Shown here in pieces: positions 26,201 through 34,550 of a stretch of DNA of 64,000 bases (position 1 is the stretch's first letter; each line of letters begins with the position of its first letter). The notes below the pieces were generated by a model, which was given only the letters and a program-made list of their open reading frames with translations, searched no databases and was not told the DNA's origin. Source of the DNA: JABDJZ01 sp047619685 (GTDB lineage: Bacteria; Bacteroidota; Rhodothermia; Rhodothermales; UBA10348). The DNA lies in contig JBLHLC010000024.1 of assembly GCA_047619685.1 (NCBI GenBank), positions 5,185 through 69,184 of the forward strand, in the 5' to 3' direction. A program made the position numbers and the translations under genes.

Positions 26201-27900
26201 TGGACGGCGTACCGCGCCATGAAGCGGTCGCGGAATCCGTCGTTCTGCACCAATGCCCGGAAGAGCGCAAACCCGTCGTAGATCTGGGTCAGCATGTCAT
26301 CGGACAGACGCGGCAGGTTGAAGCCCCTGTCCATGTCCACCAGGACCCATCGCCAGAGGTCGTCCCCGCCCCGGTCTCGCCAGGTCTCGCGGTTGTGACC
26401 CCAACTTGTGTTACCGAGGAAGGACTGCGCGATCACGAAGTCCATCAGGTTCTCGACGTCAATCTGTGCCGCCACCGCATCGTAATTGGCGGCCAGGGTC
26501 AGGTCGGCGGCGTCTGCAAATTGAAGCATGGCCATGAACTCCGTGGAGTCCCCCCAGATGACCCGTCCGTCGGACTCCAGATGATCCAGGTTTGCGGGGT
26601 CCACCTCATGGTGCAGGGTGAAATAGCGCTCATCCAGCTTCTCCCGAAGATTGTAGAGTCCCCAGTAGGCGCCGTTCAGGTAGAGGACCGACGGGCGATA
26701 GGCCTGCGTGTCGTTGGACATGTATCCATCCAGGAGGGTGGCCTGAAACCCGTCCCTGAACATGGTCGTGGGCCAGTCATCCCCGCCGTTGCGAAGGTAG
26801 AGGCGCTTCCAGGACGCAAAGGGTAGCTGGTCGAAGACCGGATGCTCCAGATGCGCGGCGCCGTACTCGGACCGGAAATACAGGTTGAGCGGTTTCTGGG
26901 CAAAACGGAATATGTTCTCTCCTCCGATGCGCGCCCCGGCGTCCAGAACGAAGGCCCGGTTGGCATCCGGGAAGAACTCCAGGCTGACCGGGATTTCTCG
27001 GTCCTTGAGGGAGTTCAAGTAGATCCCCGCGTCTGGATCCCAGAGCAACGACGGCTCCGTGGTCAGAGAGACCAGAGGGAGGTCATGGGCGGTGTCGACC
27101 AGGTAGGTAGCCGTGGCTACGGGCCCGGGCCGGGCGCCTTCCCGGAAGACCCTGGCGCGGACCGTGCCGGTGGCAAGAAGCGGAATTGGGTTCGTGTATT
27201 CCTGGGAGTCGGGGCCCGGTCGGGAGCCATCCAGCGTGTAGCGAATTGCGCCTACCGTGCCGGCTTGCGCCAGGGTCGCGCTCACTGCGGACGCATAGCG
27301 GCCTGCGGGCGGGAGAATGGTGACCGCAGCCCCGCCACTCCGGTCCGTCAGCGGGGCGGTCGCGTTGGCGGCCAGCGGCGTGGGGGAGGCAAAAGAGCCC
27401 CAGGACCCGTCCGGGAGACGGCCAAGCGAAACGTCCGGTTCCTGGTCAACGAAGGTGACACTGTCAACCAGTACTCCCGCTGCATCGAAGAGATAGACTC
27501 CTTCCTGTGCTCGGCTGAGTTTGAAGTTGGTATGGTTCCAGCGGGTAGTGAACCGCGTGTCCCCAGGCCACCACGCGCGGGTACCCTCAGTCCCCGCAAA
27601 CTTGTCATATCCGTCCGCCCAAACCAGGAAGAACCCACCCGCTTCCAGCGCGGAGCCTGAGGGGAAAGTCCATTTTGTCGGGACCAATGCATCGTCCGAG
27701 AGGCTGTACCCGCCAAGGTCCATGGCCGCTGAGCCCGTGTTCACCAGTTCAATCCAGTCCGGATAGTCGCCAAAGTCGACCATTTCGGGCACAGAGGTCC
27801 CGTTGGCAGCCATGACCTCGTTGATGCGAACCGTCTGGGCGTGCGCGGGCGGACATGCTGCCACCAGGGCGCAGAGGAGGCCTATTCGGAGGGTCATCAA
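23224..27900 (-). CDS. giant surface protein: lamin-tail, CotH kinase-like, beta-helix, second lamin-tail, type IX sorting domain
   Basis: Secreted protein of 1,558 residues. Order: signal peptide (1-21), lamin-tail domain (about 22-140, with WIELVNTGSAAMDLGGYSLSD), chitobiase-type beta sandwich (about 190-270, RYTLDGSRPGPDS), CotH-like kinase domain (about 275-660, with VLVDMDRGFNLP), a beta-sandwich near 740-880, a right-handed beta-helix (about 990-1290), a second lamin-tail domain (about 1340-1440, WVELYNHSMQPVDLSGWILV), and a sorting domain (AYPNPFNPTTVIGYDLP). CotH proteins phosphorylate other secreted proteins; whether this one is active is not known. It is the first gene of a probable minus-strand operon. 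Confidence 0.87.
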   Translation of the reverse strand: MMTLRIGLLCALVAACPPAHAQTVRINEVMAANGTSVPEMVDFGDYPDWIELVNTGSAAMDLGGYSLSDDALVPTKWTFPSGSALEAGGFFLVWADGYDKFAGTEGTRAWWPGDTRFTTRWNHTNFKLSRAQEGVYLFDAAGVLVDSVTFVDQEPDVSLGRLPDGSWGSFASPTPLAANATAPLTDRSGGAAVTILPPAGRYASAVSATLAQAGTVGAIRYTLDGSRPGPDSQEYTNPIPLLATGTVRARVFREGARPGPVATATYLVDTAHDLPLVSLTTEPSLLWDPDAGIYLNSLKDREIPVSLEFFPDANRAFVLDAGARIGGENIFRFAQKPLNLYFRSEYGAAHLEHPVFDQLPFASWKRLYLRNGGDDWPTTMFRDGFQATLLDGYMSNDTQAYRPSVLYLNGAYWGLYNLREKLDERYFTLHHEVDPANLDHLESDGRVIWGDSTEFMAMLQFADAADLTLAANYDAVAAQIDVENLMDFVIAQSFLGNTSWGHNRETWRDRGGDDLWRWVLVDMDRGFNLPRLSDDMLTQIYDGFALFRALVQNDGFRDRFMARYAVHLNTTFRAERTRQLIDALAGAIDAEIPRHAGKWGPYMASLSIPAWGVEPGIQSYASWLSSVDNMRTFAGERPAIARGQVAALFGIAEHVDLVIETEPSGAGDVTALGLPLTDAGTWFGGVPLDLSASPRLGSAFSRWLERSDGGTVTLLPRGSTWRYLDAGVAPGASWAVPGFDDAAWAEGPAQLGYGDGDEATVVSFGADSQQKAITTYFRTAFEVADPALYAAITVGLVRDDGAAVYLNGTKVALSNLPEGELGPGTVANSVVGGGAESAFLEFDVDASLLVTGTNTLAVEVHQASGSSSDISFDLFVNASLLDPTITETVVGDAVSLRYTPTRDATLVAVFDTENVNRVPAVIAGSTVLLAAESPYVVDGSVRVTAGGTLTAEPGTVIRLTPGATIHVDGAVQLVGTETLPIRLEPYDLGTRWAGICLGPSDQESVFEFVHVLGAGQGEGPDCPAAVSVVGASLRISSTTFEDVGLPVYSRESTLVADRVVFRDVTAVGDYITVNGGVVEIRNSRFEGNSLVDMDAIDLGLLGPGSVIENNLIFGFSGTNSDGIDLGEGSRDLLIRGNQIHDIADKGVSIGGGSSALVERNVIARTLNGIAVKDSLSFVDVRHSTFVGNEVGVAVYEKNPGRGGASASVTGSVFTASGSSAIAADHLSSLDVTYSLSDVELPAGQGNLLGEARLVNPAGLNVHLQVHSPAIDAANPTSEVDPDGSRADMGATPYPGFQTGPVVINEINYHSATSADSEDWVELYNHSMQPVDLSGWILVDGSFTTAAALSGALSPGDHAVLARDASLFAAVFPSVDVLPEPLANGLDGAGDALYLYDSDGVLTDSVRYADVSPWPTRADGAGSTLELLSPELDNAAAGSWGASTGPGTPGAVNSAFGTAIEPSDALPREYALSPAYPNPFNPTTVIGYDLPTSARVTITIFDVLGRRLRGLVDGDTPAGSHSVSFEAASLPSGIYLAVMVVRPGEGGQRRFVQSLVLAR

Positions 27901-28150
27901 CCGGTTAAAAGCTCGGCGGATTGGTCTGAAATGTGGTTTTGGTGCAGGCGCCCGCTGCTCTTCGCGGGTCCCCGTGGTTCACTACGGCTCACCGCAAGTG
28001 TTTCCGGTTTGGGAGTTCGGGCATACTCGTCCGTATGCTTGTGTCGCCACTGCCAAGCGCCAACAATGGACGCTTCCGCGCTACCTTCCACTGGACCGCG
28101 GACCTGCACGTCGTCCCGGCACGTCGGCATCACACACATCGGAGATGGAC

Positions 28151-28567
28151 ATGATTGGAGATAAACTTGCCAAGTATCAGGACCACGGACTCCTCGTATT
28201 CAGGCTTGGATTTGGTTTGGGATTCCTGTTTTTCCACGGATGGGGGAAGCTGAGCGGCGGGCCCGAGACCTGGGCTGGCGTCGGCGGGGCCATGAGCATC
28301 TTTGGCATCGGATTCGGCCACACGGTGTTCGGCTTTTTGGCTGCCTTTGCTGAGTCCATCGGAGGCCTCATGATTGCCGCCGGTCTGTTCTATCGTCCCA
28401 TCAGCGCGTTGCTGGCGTTCACAATGTTTACTGCGATGCTGCGGCATTTTATCACCGGGCAGGGGTCTCCGGCACATTCGTTCAAGAACTTCTTCGTGCT
28501 GGTGGGCCTGATGCCCCTGGGACCGGGGAAGTACAGCGTGGATGCGTGGTTGGCGAAGAAAAAATGA
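28151..28567 (+). CDS. DoxX family membrane protein
   Basis: Inner-membrane protein of 138 residues with four helices (GLLVFRLGFGLGFLFFHGW, then HTVFGFLAAFAESIGGLMIA, then PISALLAFTMFTAMLRHF, then FFVLVGLMPLG). DoxX proteins are linked to thiosulfate or redox metabolism in some species, but most are of undefined function. GGAG lies 6 nt before the ATG at 28151, which decides between it and the ATG two codons upstream; the longer open frame is not supported. Confidence 0.83.
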   Translation: MIGDKLAKYQDHGLLVFRLGFGLGFLFFHGWGKLSGGPETWAGVGGAMSIFGIGFGHTVFGFLAAFAESIGGLMIAAGLFYRPISALLAFTMFTAMLRHFITGQGSPAHSFKNFFVLVGLMPLGPGKYSVDAWLAKKK

Positions 28568-28616
28568 TTCTGTGACAGGCAGGGCGTGGGTAGGCAGATG
28601 GGGGCGAATCGCGCCG

Positions 28617-28842
28617 GTTAGGACCCTGTGCTGCGCGCTGATTCTGGCCGCCGGCTGCGGCTCATTCGTCGTCCCGAGTGACGATCTGAAAGCCGAGTTT
28701 CTGGCCTGGAAATATTGGCCTCTTCCTGCACTTCAACGTGGCCACCTTCAACGACCGCGATTGGGCCAACGGATACGAGGACCCGGCTTCATTCGCTCCG
28801 GACAGTCTTGACATCGAACAGTGGGCAGATGTTCTACAGCTA
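28617..28842 (+). pseudogene. N-terminal remnant of a GH29-like (alpha-L-fucosidase) lipoprotein, frameshifted
   Basis: A lipoprotein signal is readable first (TLCCALILAAGCG), running to LAWKY. After a frameshift near 28712-28716 the protein continues GLFLHFNVATFNDRDWANGY and EDPASFAPDSLDIEQWAD, which matches the N-terminal region of GH29 alpha-L-fucosidases (the GLFxHF and QWAD segments). The rest of a roughly 400-residue enzyme is absent. A third frame from about 28835 to 28950 (YGSNPPLYGEWQRYLRDN) is open but not assigned. Decay by deletion and frameshift is the simplest reading. Confidence 0.45.
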
Positions 28843-28951
28843 CGGGTCCAATCCTCCCCTGTATGGCGAATGGCAGCGCTACCTGCGCGACAATCAGCCT
28901 CCGACGCTGATGGGTGGCGTCACCTGGCCCTCCTTGTTTGATACCACAGAG

Positions 28952-29539
28952 ATGACACGTAAGTATCCCGCGCTCGCCTTCGGCCCATCGGTCAAGAATG
29001 TCCAGCAAGAGAACGGAAGCCGAACGTTCGGTGAGCGTCTGGAGAAAATGGAATTCGATGACCACCTGATTGGCGAAAGGGAGCAGCATCACATAGAAGG
29101 GCTGGACCACTTCTATATGGCCTCGGTCGGAGAGAGCGGATGGCCATACGTCCAATTCCGCGGAGGCCCCAAAGGCTTCCTCAAGGTCCTCTCTCCAACG
29201 ACCCTTGGGTTTGCCGACTTTCGCGGGAATGTGCAATACATCAGCACGGGTAACGTGCGCAATGACGGCCGCGTCTCTTTGATGCTCCTGGACCAGGCAC
29301 GGAAAACACGCCTGAAGATCTTCGCGAGAGCCGAGGTTCGGGAGATGGATGATGCGCTGCGCCAACAACTGGTGGACCCGGACTACAAGGCCGTCGTCGA
29401 GAGGGCTTACGTGTTCAGGGTCGAGGCTTTCGACTGGAACTGCCCCCAGCACATCGTTCCAAGGTTCAGCATGGAGGAGCTTAGGCAGGCGGATCCCGCG
29501 GGTTTGGCGGAAGCGCTTGGCTGGGATGCGGGTCAATAG
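28952..29539 (+). CDS. pyridoxamine 5'-phosphate oxidase-fold FMN-binding protein
   Basis: Cytosolic protein of 195 residues. The conserved segment (FYMASVGESGWPYVQFRGG, then LGFADFRGNVQYISTGNV) is that of the PNPOx-like flavin-nucleotide-binding family, with NDGRVSLMLLDQARKTRLKI forming the second strand pair. Members bind FMN, F420 or heme. The frame stays open upstream but that sequence belongs to the decayed region, so ATG 28952 is taken as start, with MTRKYPALAFGPSVK matching the usual N-terminus. Substrate not known. Confidence 0.78.
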   Translation: MTRKYPALAFGPSVKNVQQENGSRTFGERLEKMEFDDHLIGEREQHHIEGLDHFYMASVGESGWPYVQFRGGPKGFLKVLSPTTLGFADFRGNVQYISTGNVRNDGRVSLMLLDQARKTRLKIFARAEVREMDDALRQQLVDPDYKAVVERAYVFRVEAFDWNCPQHIVPRFSMEELRQADPAGLAEALGWDAGQ

Positions 29540-29611
29540 CCGGTTCCGCCCCCTCCGGCGGCCTGGTTTGGAGGGCGAAAGGCAATAAGTCCTTCGCCCG
29601 TCCGTTGAAAG

Positions 29612-31386
29612 GCGGTGGAGGACTGGCTGAACCTCGGCGTCTACACATACCTCAGGCTCGGGCCAGAAGTCGACGCGGCAACCTTCGAAACGAAGCTTGA
29701 GCCGCTGATGAACGAGCGTTTCGCCGAGTCCCTGGATCGGATGGGCTTCAGTACAAAACTGGTCCTGGAGCCCCTTGCCGAGATCTATCTGGGCTCGAAA
29801 CTCCGGGCTCAGATCGGGCCTGTCGGCGACAAGTCGCAAGTGCTGGCTTTTTCGGCCATCGCCTTCTTCGTGCTTCTGCTTGCCTGTATCAATTTCACCA
29901 ATCTCGCGACTGCGAGATCCATGGAGCGGGCGCGGGAAGTGGGCGTGCGCAAGGTGGCCGGGTCGTCTCGGGGCGCGCTGGTCGGGCAGTTCTTGTCCGA
30001 ATCCGTGGTCCTTGCGCTACTCTCACTTGTCGTTGCGCTCGTGCTCATGGTGTTTGCGCTTCCGGCTCTCAACAGTATCGCCGGCAAGGAATTCGCGCTG
30101 TCCAGTCTTTTTGCCCCAGAGAGATCGCTCTTGCTGGTGGCGATCGCCGTGGGCAGCGGTTTGCTGGGCGGGCTCTATCCTGCTGTCGTGCTTTCCGGCA
30201 TGCAGAGCGTGTCCGTCATCAAGGGGTCTTTTCATTCAAGCCGAAGCGGGGCCCTGCTGAGAAAGGGACTGGTCTCTCTTCAATTTGCCATATCCATTGG
30301 CCTGATAGCAGGGACCGGCATGGTGGGCAGTCAGCTGGACTTCATGCGCTCCCAGGACCTGGGCTTCGATCAGGAGAGAGTCCTGATTGTGGAGACACCG
30401 CGCTTTCCTCGTGAGGAGAGGGCAGCCGCCGTGACGACCATGAAAAACGAATTCGGTCGATTGGCCAGTGTGAGCGGGACGTCGGTTTCCGGGACAGTAC
30501 CCGGACAACCAACAGGGCGGAATCTCTTCAGCGCAGAAGGCCTGGCGGACGACGATACGCGGAGCGAACGGACGGCGTTTGTCGGATCCAATTACTTCGA
30601 GAATCTCGGGATTCCAGTCTCGGCCGGCCGCGTGTTCTCGCCAGATTTCCCCACCGACTCCGACGAAGCCGTTGTCATCTCCGAAACAACTGTAGCCTAT
30701 TTGGGCTTTGGCACTCCGGAAGAGGCCCTGGGGAAGACCGTTGACCTGGGGGGCGGTAACCAGTCTGTGATTGGTATGGTGGGCGACTGCCACCATATCT
30801 CCCTGAAGGAGGCCATCGAGCCCATGCTCTTTATGATCAATCCAGCCATTGCGGGATTCCTGGCCCTGCGGCTTACTCCAGGTGATCCGGGAGCCGCCAT
30901 CGCAGAGGCCGAGGCCACTTTCGAGCGACTCTATCCGGGTGCACCGTTCGACTACTTCTTCCTGGACGAGGAGTACAGTCAGCAATACCAGGCGGAGGAA
31001 CGCCTTCAACGTATCTCGAGCATTTTGCGGTGCTCGCCATCATTATTGCCTGCCTTGGACTTGTTGGGCTGGCGGCATTTACTGCGCAGCAACGCACCAA
31101 GGAAGTCGGCGTCAGGAAGGTGCTCGGAGCATCCGTGCCGGGACTCATGACACTTCTGTCAAAGGAGTTTTCGATCCTTGTCGGAGTGGGGTTGGTCATC
31201 GCCACCCCACTCACTGCCTTTGGGATGCAGAAGTGGCTGGCCGCATTTCCGTACCACATTGGAGTCGACCCGCTGATGTTTGTGTGGGCGGGCGCTTTCG
31301 CCATGGTGATCGCTCTTGGCTCGGTCAGCTACCAAGCGCTCCGTGTAGCCACCGCCGATCCGGTGGACTCATTGAGGTACGAGTAG
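29612..31386 (+). pseudogene. FtsX/MacB-type ABC transporter permease, N-terminus missing and frameshifted
   Basis: Permease of the MacB/FtsX type with an extracytoplasmic domain. The reading begins inside the first periplasmic domain (VYTYLRLGPEVDAATFE), so about 270 N-terminal residues including the first membrane helix are missing. The first FtsX core (FFVLLLACINFTNLATAR, then EVGVRKVAGSSRGALVGQF) and the second periplasmic domain follow. A single-base deletion near 31015 (CGTATC-TCGAG where CGTATCTTCGAG is expected) shifts frame. The last core then reads from 31024 (EHFAVLAIIIACLGLVGLAA to VATADPVDSLRYE) in the new frame. No start codon with a Shine-Dalgarno is present. No ATP-binding subunit is nearby. 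Confidence 0.82.
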
Positions 31387-31466
31387 GCGCGGCCAGTGGA
31401 AATGGCGCGGTGGTAGAGGGCGGATTATGACAGATTGCACGTCTCTGAAGCCACCTCACAGAGTTC

Positions 31467-32891
31467 ATGCTCGTTCTGTCTCGAATTGCGGTCGTTACGG
31501 CGCTACTTCTCGTATCAACGGGCCCAGCCTATTCGCAGTTGAGCTTCGATCCGTCGAACCCGGAGGAATCCGGCGTGGACGGGCAGCTCATAACGAGCCT
31601 CGCCGATGCAATTTCGGCAGGCACGTTTAGAGAAGTACACGGACTCCTCATCGTTCGGGGCGGAAAGGTGCTGCACGAATCGTATTACAGCGGCAACAGA
31701 GACTATTTCGACGACAACCTGAATCGGGTCACGCCGGGAGACACTCTATGGGACGCCTCAATGCCTCACTACGTGGCGTCCGTTACGAAGTCGATGACGT
31801 CGGCCGCAGTGGGAATCGCGTTGGCCGACCACGCTGTAAGCGTCGACTCAACAGTGCGCGATTTGATTCCCAACTACCGGAACAGGTTTTTCGGACTGCG
31901 GGAGACCGGGATCACGGTGCGGCATCTGCTCACCATGACGGGCGGACACGAGTGGGATGAATGGAATACGGATGATCTGACCCAAATGTGGAGGAGCGGC
32001 CAGGACTTCATCCACTTTGCGCTGGCGCCCGCCATGGCTCATGATCCCGGCACGTTTTGGCGCTACAATAGCGGCGAGGCCAACGTTCTGATGGGGGTAG
32101 TGGATGCCCTTTCCGGAGATGCCGCGGGGTTCATTCAGGAACGGCTCTTCGACCCGCTGGAGATCGGAGACTATGAGTGGCGGACACAACCCGGCGGTTT
32201 ACCCGAGGCCGCAGCGAGGCTGTTCATGCGCCCGCGTGATTTGGCCAAGGTTGGGCAACTATACCTGAATCGGGGCCTGTGGAATGGCGAGCAGGTCATC
32301 CCCGAGGCATGGGTGGACAGCAGTCTGGCCGTTCAGGTCTCCACGCAGCCGCTCACCGAATGGGATTACGGCTACCTGTGGTGGGTCAAGACTGTGGACT
32401 ACAGCCAGAACGGCGTCAGACGAACACAACAGTACTTCGCGGCCGAGGGCGATGGCGGCAATCTCATCGCCGTGTTTCCCGGTGTTGACCTGGCCGTGGT
32501 GGTCACGCAGGGCAACTATAGCGACTTCGGCACTTACGATTGCCAGAACCGTCAGATCTTGGCGGACTACATCCTGCCGGCCGTCAACGATCTCTCGATC
32601 GGGATCGAAGAGGGACCGGCCGAGATGATCCGGCAGGATGACTTGTCGATTGACGTGTTTCCGAACCCGGCACCCGGCAGGACGACGATTCGGTATTCAG
32701 TCTCCGGGACAGGTCCGCTTGTGGTACAGATTTGGGACGTTCTTGGAAGAGAAGTGGCGCGGCTTGCTGAACTCCGGAGCGGAAGCAACCAGCTGACGAT
32801 TGAAACCGGTGATCTTCCTACCGGCACCTATCTGGCGAGGGTCGGGCAAGGATCACGTGCAGTCAGCCAGCCGCTCGTCTTGGTGCGGTAG
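31467..32891 (+). CDS. secreted class C beta-lactamase-related serine hydrolase with type IX sorting domain
   Basis: Exported hydrolase of 474 residues. Signal peptide about 1-23 (ending AYSQ). The serine-hydrolase fold has SxxK with Ser105 and Lys108 (ASVTKSM), a second motif Tyr200-Asn-Ser (WRYNSGEANVL) and the usual GMxT-like GHEW region (TMTGGHEWDEWN). Substrate could be a D-amino-acid peptide or an ester. The last 80 residues form a sorting domain, seen as VFPNPAPGRTTIRYSV and ending GTYLARVGQGSRAVSQPLVL. The start ATG is 81 bp after the permease remnant and has no clear Shine-Dalgarno. Confidence 0.86.
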   Translation: MLVLSRIAVVTALLLVSTGPAYSQLSFDPSNPEESGVDGQLITSLADAISAGTFREVHGLLIVRGGKVLHESYYSGNRDYFDDNLNRVTPGDTLWDASMPHYVASVTKSMTSAAVGIALADHAVSVDSTVRDLIPNYRNRFFGLRETGITVRHLLTMTGGHEWDEWNTDDLTQMWRSGQDFIHFALAPAMAHDPGTFWRYNSGEANVLMGVVDALSGDAAGFIQERLFDPLEIGDYEWRTQPGGLPEAAARLFMRPRDLAKVGQLYLNRGLWNGEQVIPEAWVDSSLAVQVSTQPLTEWDYGYLWWVKTVDYSQNGVRRTQQYFAAEGDGGNLIAVFPGVDLAVVVTQGNYSDFGTYDCQNRQILADYILPAVNDLSIGIEEGPAEMIRQDDLSIDVFPNPAPGRTTIRYSVSGTGPLVVQIWDVLGREVARLAELRSGSNQLTIETGDLPTGTYLARVGQGSRAVSQPLVLVR

Positions 32892-32910
32892 GGTTGGGGT
32901 GACTTGACGC

Positions 32911-33135
32911 TCAGAGCGAAGTCCGCAGTTTCGAAAGCACCTCCGATTCCAGCTTGCCAGCTACCGAATCGCACAGATAGGTCGGGTTGGCCGCCGGGGC
33001 CAGGAGGAACGATGAGTATTGGGGCACCCATTCGAATTCGGATCCGCGGAAAAGACCGCCGGAATGCATGATCCGGTATACCGCCAGGAATCCACTTCTT
33101 ATGGCGTACCCCTCGACATGCAGCAGAGAGAATCA
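32911..33135 (-). pseudogene. unassigned C-terminal coding remnant without a start
   Basis: The 316-bp gap between the serine hydrolase and the next gene holds an open minus-strand frame of about 74 codons with amino-acid composition typical of real protein (HVEGYAIRSGFLAVYRIMHS, then FEWVPQYSSFLLAPAANPTY) and ending at TGA 32911. No start codon precedes it in frame, so it looks like the tail of a lost gene. No family is recognised. No other feature is apparent in the gap. Confidence 0.28.
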
Positions 33136-33207
33136 AGAAGATCCGGCGTGCATCTCCAGCCGATTTCCGCTACCATACACGCGTCCCAATAGTCTGCCGG
33201 AGCATCC

Positions 33208-33603
33208 ATGGCCACCGTCCCCCTTATCGAATACGACGACGCCTCACCCGAGGTGAGGCAGATGTACGACGAACTACGCGAAGCGCGCCAGACCGAGTAC
33301 ATCAACAACTTCTGGAAGGCTCTCGCCAACCAACCGACGACGCTCAAGCGGCTGTGGTCCAGTCTGAACGAGGTCATGGCACCGGGTGAGTTGGATGCCG
33401 TGACCAAGCAGATGATCTATATCGCGGTGTCCGTAGCGAACGGCTGCGAATACTGCATTCACTCCCATACGGCCGCCGCCACGGGTCTTGGAATGACTCC
33501 TGGTCAGTACGAGGAACTGCTGGCGGTCATCGGAATCGCCCACGAAACCAACGGCCTCGCGTCGGCCATGCAAGTCCCTGTCGATGACAATTACCTCAAA
33601 TAG
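33208..33603 (+). CDS. carboxymuconolactone decarboxylase / AhpD-like protein
   Basis: Small cytosolic protein of 131 residues. The AhpD-like redox motif is visible as Cys80, Cys83 and His87 in NGCEYCIHSHTAAA, with the helix MIYIAVSVA before it. Members include peroxidase partners and decarboxylases; the CxxCxxxH set favours thiol-redox activity. The next gene starts 20 bp before this stop, so the two are overlapped and probably coupled. Confidence 0.84.
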   Translation: MATVPLIEYDDASPEVRQMYDELREARQTEYINNFWKALANQPTTLKRLWSSLNEVMAPGELDAVTKQMIYIAVSVANGCEYCIHSHTAAATGLGMTPGQYEELLAVIGIAHETNGLASAMQVPVDDNYLK

Positions 33604-34525
33604 CCCCGCCAAGACGCGCTTCGCCTACTTCGAGGGAGCCATTGTGCCCATCGAGGAGGCCCGGGTCCCCCTTACCTGCAACACCCTGCACTACGGCACC
33701 GGCTGTTTTGGCGGAATCCGCGCGTTCTGGAGCGAGGAGGACGAGCGCCTTTATCTCTTCCGTGCGGCCGAGCATTATCAGCGCCTGCTGCGGAGTGCGA
33801 AGATCATCCTGGCTGAGGTAGACTACACCATCCAGCAGTTGATCGATATCACGGTGCAGCTCCTTCAGAAAGAGGGCTTTCGCCAAAACGCGTACGTCCG
33901 GCCGCTGATCTACAAAGACGACGGCGTATTCCGGGTCCAGTTGCACGATGCCAACGACAAGCTCGGGATCTTCAGCCAGCCGGTAGGCGCCTACATCAAG
34001 GCTTCGGGTGCCCTGCACGTGGCCATCAGTTCATGGCGCCGGGTGGACGACAACATGATCCCGGCCCGGGGGAAGCTATGCGGCAGTTACATCAACAGCG
34101 CGCTCGCCAAGAGCGAGGCCAACCTTGCCGGGTACGACGAGGCCCTCGAACTGAATCACGACGGCCATGTGTCGGAGGCCAGCGCGGCCAACTTCTTCAT
34201 GGTGCGTGACGGGGTGCTCATCACACCGCCCGTCACCTCCAACGTACTCGAGGGCATCACGCGGCGCACAGTCATGCACATCGCGCAGGAGGACCTCGGC
34301 ATCCCAGTGGTCGAGCGCGAGATCGACCGGTCCGAGCTGTTCCTGGCCGATGAGGCGTTCCTGTGCGGCACCGGAGTCCAGGTGGCCGCCATCGGAAAGG
34401 TGGAACACCGGACGGTGGGCACGGGAGAGGAAGGCCCGATCTGCTCCGCCATTCGCGACCTCAATGCGCGCATCGTCACCGGCCGCGTTCCCAAATACAT
34501 GGACTGGCTGACCCCTGTCCCCTGA
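33584..34525 (+). CDS. ilvE: branched-chain amino acid aminotransferase
   Basis: Class IV PLP-dependent transaminase of 313 residues for the last step of Val, Leu and Ile synthesis. Visible features: N-terminal FEGAIVPIEEARVPLTCNTL, HYGTGCFGGIRAF, the PLP lysine Lys164 in GKLCGSYINSALAKSEA, DEALELNHDGHVSEASAANF and LFLADEAFLCGTGVQVAAIG. The length is normal. The ATG at 33584 overlaps the AhpD-like gene. It is followed by a cyclase-family gene 25 bp downstream on the same strand. Confidence 0.93.
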   Translation: MTITSNSPAKTRFAYFEGAIVPIEEARVPLTCNTLHYGTGCFGGIRAFWSEEDERLYLFRAAEHYQRLLRSAKIILAEVDYTIQQLIDITVQLLQKEGFRQNAYVRPLIYKDDGVFRVQLHDANDKLGIFSQPVGAYIKASGALHVAISSWRRVDDNMIPARGKLCGSYINSALAKSEANLAGYDEALELNHDGHVSEASAANFFMVRDGVLITPPVTSNVLEGITRRTVMHIAQEDLGIPVVEREIDRSELFLADEAFLCGTGVQVAAIGKVEHRTVGTGEEGPICSAIRDLNARIVTGRVPKYMDWLTPVP

Positions 34526-34550
34526 CCAGAAACCCAACAGGAGTGTCATC

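Noticed and set aside
31005..31030. Programmed frameshift in the ABC permease.
   Set aside because: There is no slippery heptamer or downstream structure, and the protein also lacks its N-terminal quarter; simple decay or error is more likely.
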